Assembly: GCF_000204055.1 (NCBI RefSeq)
Contig: NW_006768773.1
Span: forward strand, 899,879-963,878
Length of the DNA stretch: 64,000 bases
Reading direction: 5' to 3'
DNA from: Melampsora larici-populina 98AG31
Taxonomy: Eukaryota > Basidiomycota > Pucciniomycetes > Pucciniales > Melampsoraceae
Shown piece by piece: positions 61,780-64,000 of this stretch; within the stretch, counting starts at the first letter, position 1, and each line of letters opens with the position of its first letter. The position numbers and the translations under genes are program-made. The notes under the pieces were generated by a model. That model saw nothing but the letters and a program-made list of their open reading frames with translations, was not told the origin of the DNA and did not search any database.

Positions 61780-61814
61780 CGAAACCCTTTGTATAGTATG
61801 TACAAAGGGTTTCG
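61780..61814. repeat. 14-bp-arm palindrome upstream of the Tc1/mariner gene
   Basis: CGAAACCCTTTGTA (61780-61793) and TACAAAGGGTTTCG (61801-61814) flank the 7-nt spacer tagtatg. It could be an end or a cruciform-forming regulatory site of the transposon, or abutting TIRs of two copies. Confidence 0.7.
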
Positions 61815-62362
61815 AAAAAGGGCTTCGAAACTGTATTTGCGAAAACTGTGAGAGCCGAAATGTCAATGGAAACAGTATTACCTCACGGTACGCATGGTCC
61901 AAAAAGAGAAAAATGTTTTTTTTAGTTTTTGCCACATTTTGATTAAAACTCGACACAACACAAAAGAAAAAAAAATTACCGATGATTCTCACAACGGCTG
62001 TACGATCTATCATCAAATCCTTCTAGCAGAGGGGCTTGTGACTAACTGTCAATTTTCAGCACGAGCATAATATTGGTCTAAGCCTGAATAATGACTAGAT
62101 TGACTCAAAAAATAGACTAGCAGGAACAATAGAATTGATGTGGAAGAAAAAAACTTTGGTGTCAAAATGTATATATATTTGAGCACGAAGTACCAAGCTA
62201 AAGAAGGAGAAACTCCGGAAAGGAAGGTACATACTGATAGTGAAGGAGAAGCTTTACAGGAAAATAGTTGAGATACGGGGATGCTCATTACACCATCATT
62301 TGTAAATCTTCGCGTCTCACCTCCTCATGCACCTCATTTTCATCCCACCCACAGCCTTGCCC
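61815..62362. other. Intergenic; distal part shared with the cutinase duplication
   Basis: No gene. From about 62125 it aligns with the 3' flank of cutinase copy 1 (45060-45241). Confidence 0.5.
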
Positions 62363-63405
62363 TCACCAACACTCACCGACACCTTCTCTCGGGCCGACAC
62401 CACCACCATCCGATGCATCAGGCGTGGGTGGATCACCCTCACCAAACATGTCGGCGGAGAATGCGACTGCATCTTTCTCGTACTGACTGCCAGGATATTT
62501 AAAATGTACTTTCATTCCACCAGAGCTGGTGCATACGATGTCACCATCCAGACAGATATCTTGCGTTATTGGTCCAAAAGCGGGAGGAAGCTTAATTCCA
62601 GTGGCGGATGCAATACCTTTTCCAGATTTCTGTTAGATCAAAAGTAATCAATTTCAAACTTTTATGATTCCTTTTTTAATATTATATTAAATTACTCACC
62701 GCTGTTCCATAATTCCAAGATTTTCCTGCTTGCCAATAAGGATTACCATACATGATAATTGAAGAGACAGATTCTGCTGGAAAATCTTGCAGGGCCAATA
62801 ATTGAATTATTACCATTGCACCCTCTGAATATCCGAGCAAAACTAGTTCCTGAGAAGGGCATTTTGACATTTGCTCCTGGATGTATTCCATCGCGTCAGT
62901 TGCACCTTGCTGCGGTCCGTGCAAATAATCGGTTGTGGCTGGATAGACAACTTCATAATTGGCTCCTCCTGGTACTTGCTTCATGAGACCTTTGATAAAG
63001 CCAGCATATCCCTTAGGGTTCTCTTGCTCTTCACTTGTTCCTCTGGCGCTATGTGTTAAAACAATTTCAAAGATATATATACATCAAAGGCCTAGACCGA
63101 ACGACAAAGGAAAAAATCGGGAATGAAACTAACCTGACGATTGTATACTTCCCGCATTCCCCACCTGACATCGCATCGCTGCTTGGACTGGAAGCACCAC
63201 CACCGGAAGATCGAAAACTACCTGACGCCATATTTGGAAGACGTGCCGCATCATCGGCACCTTTTTCGCTTGCGTCACCCAGACCACGCCCCATCATTCG
63301 AGGTCGAAGGTCTCTTTGAGAAAGCTTTGAAGTAGAGGCCGAAGAGATGGTGGAAAGTTTGAACAACAAACATAAGAAAAGTAGAGTCCAGCGAATTGAT
63401 GACAT
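62363..63405 (-). CDS. Secreted cutinase-family esterase (copy 2)
   Basis: Paralog of 45242-46436, with identical exon plan and an identical second-exon length: 63405-63134, 63048-62700 (349 nt) and 62629-62363, 295 aa. Signal peptide RWTLLFLCLLFKLSTISSAS. The Gly-rich segment of copy 1 is almost absent here, replaced by a short SSGGGASSPSS stretch. Oxyanion motif ARGTSE, nucleophile LLGYSEGAMV, Asp region DICLDGDIVC and His region GGMKVHFKYPG are all kept. The C-terminal tail has shifted frame relative to copy 1 and ends early (TGA at 62363-62365), outside the catalytic core, so activity is plausible. Cutin hydrolysis outside the cell is the expected function. Confidence 0.85.
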
Positions 63406-64000
63406 GTTGTTTGAATGATGAAACACAGATCGCTTTGAACTGTCTGTATGAAAAGATAAAATGTTAAAATAAGTATCTTGTAACAATACGAACACCGAAT
63501 GAGAGGTCTCACGGAAACATAGATGAATAAATCAAGATTAGAGACCTGATTTACTTTTGAAGGTATCATTTCAGGTTGATGAAATCAAAGATCACGAATC
63601 AGCGATAACGAGATGATGTGGATAAAGTATACGAAGAAAAAGTATCAATACCAACCGTAAATTACTATACATGTCAGGGTCGCGGAACCATAAGACAAGA
63701 CGCAAGGAAAAGGTTATCAAGCAACTTTTGGGGGCAGGAGGTAGATTGGGTGAAATGTGAAACGCTTTAGGATTACAATCGTGAAGTCTACCTGGACTGA
63801 TATTTGCAGCAGGGTATCACTCGGCATTTTTTGTGAATGATGACTCAAAAGTTGAAAGCCTCGCTCGTCTCACAGCCGCTATTCGTAGGACATGATCATC
63901 AATTTGATCCACAGCGCTGTTGTGAACAGGATGATGAGATTGATGAGTCCACATTGCTTTTTCCTAACAGTGTGCACGCAACGTGTCAAGAGTAGCCAAA
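63406..64000. other. Promoter side of cutinase copy 2
   Basis: Aligns with 46437-47105 in order, with indels, up to about 63985. No gene is seen. This is the distal end of the duplicated block. Confidence 0.55.

Overview
The window looks like one contig of a filamentous basidiomycete, most likely a rust fungus (Pucciniales, Melampsora/Puccinia-like). The reasons are AT-rich intergenic DNA, many 50-90 bp GT-AG introns, secreted plant-wall/cuticle enzymes (two cutinases, one aspartic protease) and a very high load of DNA transposons. The genus is inference. I see no bacterial operons, rRNA, tRNA or CRISPR. One assembly gap (N) lies at 4141-4472.

1-20653: a MULE-like MITE (83-521), then a relatively GC-rich Helitron domain. 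A 1,413-aa RepHel gene (7610-15544) is split by a second, complete Helitron (8883-12404). That element sits exactly between A and T, begins TC and ends with a GC hairpin plus CTAG; skipping it restores the RepHel frame exactly. Around RepHel lie five paralogous small genes, called A-E here (1378, 3256, 5957, 15996, 19487 on minus). Each has four exons, only phase-0 introns, and a third exon of exactly 153 nt carrying a G..V...G....Y......W...V core. Gene E is split by a 1.5 kb AT-rich insertion and gene C by one TGA. A second Helitron 3' terminus (hairpin + CTAG|T) at 20626-20653 may close the outer element, which would then carry all these genes. Its 5' end was not found.

20654-30173: AT-rich DNA with a 130-bp inverted-repeat pair, a 1,366-bp TIR element with an 8-bp TSD, a low-complexity multi-exon gene on minus (26197-28677) and a 949-bp element with 168-bp TIRs.

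30174-36565: a 6,392-bp transposon with apparently identical 215-bp TIRs and a 9-bp TSD (GGTAAGGTC). It carries two convergent genes, a 716-aa RecQ-like helicase and an 869-aa DUF6589-like protein. Both reading frames are intact, so it looks recent and possibly active.

36575-64000: a secreted A1 aspartic protease, a Ser/Thr kinase, and two cutinase genes in a diverged ~2 kb segmental duplication (about 45.1-47.1 and 62.1-64.0 kb). A 384-bp MITE is packed with TTAGC/GCTAA motifs. An unknown multi-exon gene (52593-59069) is interrupted at a 5' splice site by a 4.06-kb hAT transposon. A DD34E Tc1/mariner transposase lies at 60408-61529.

A theme runs through the decayed genes: all seven in-frame stops I could place inside otherwise open exons are TGA at positions where CGA (a CpG) fits. 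That pattern suggests CpG deamination.
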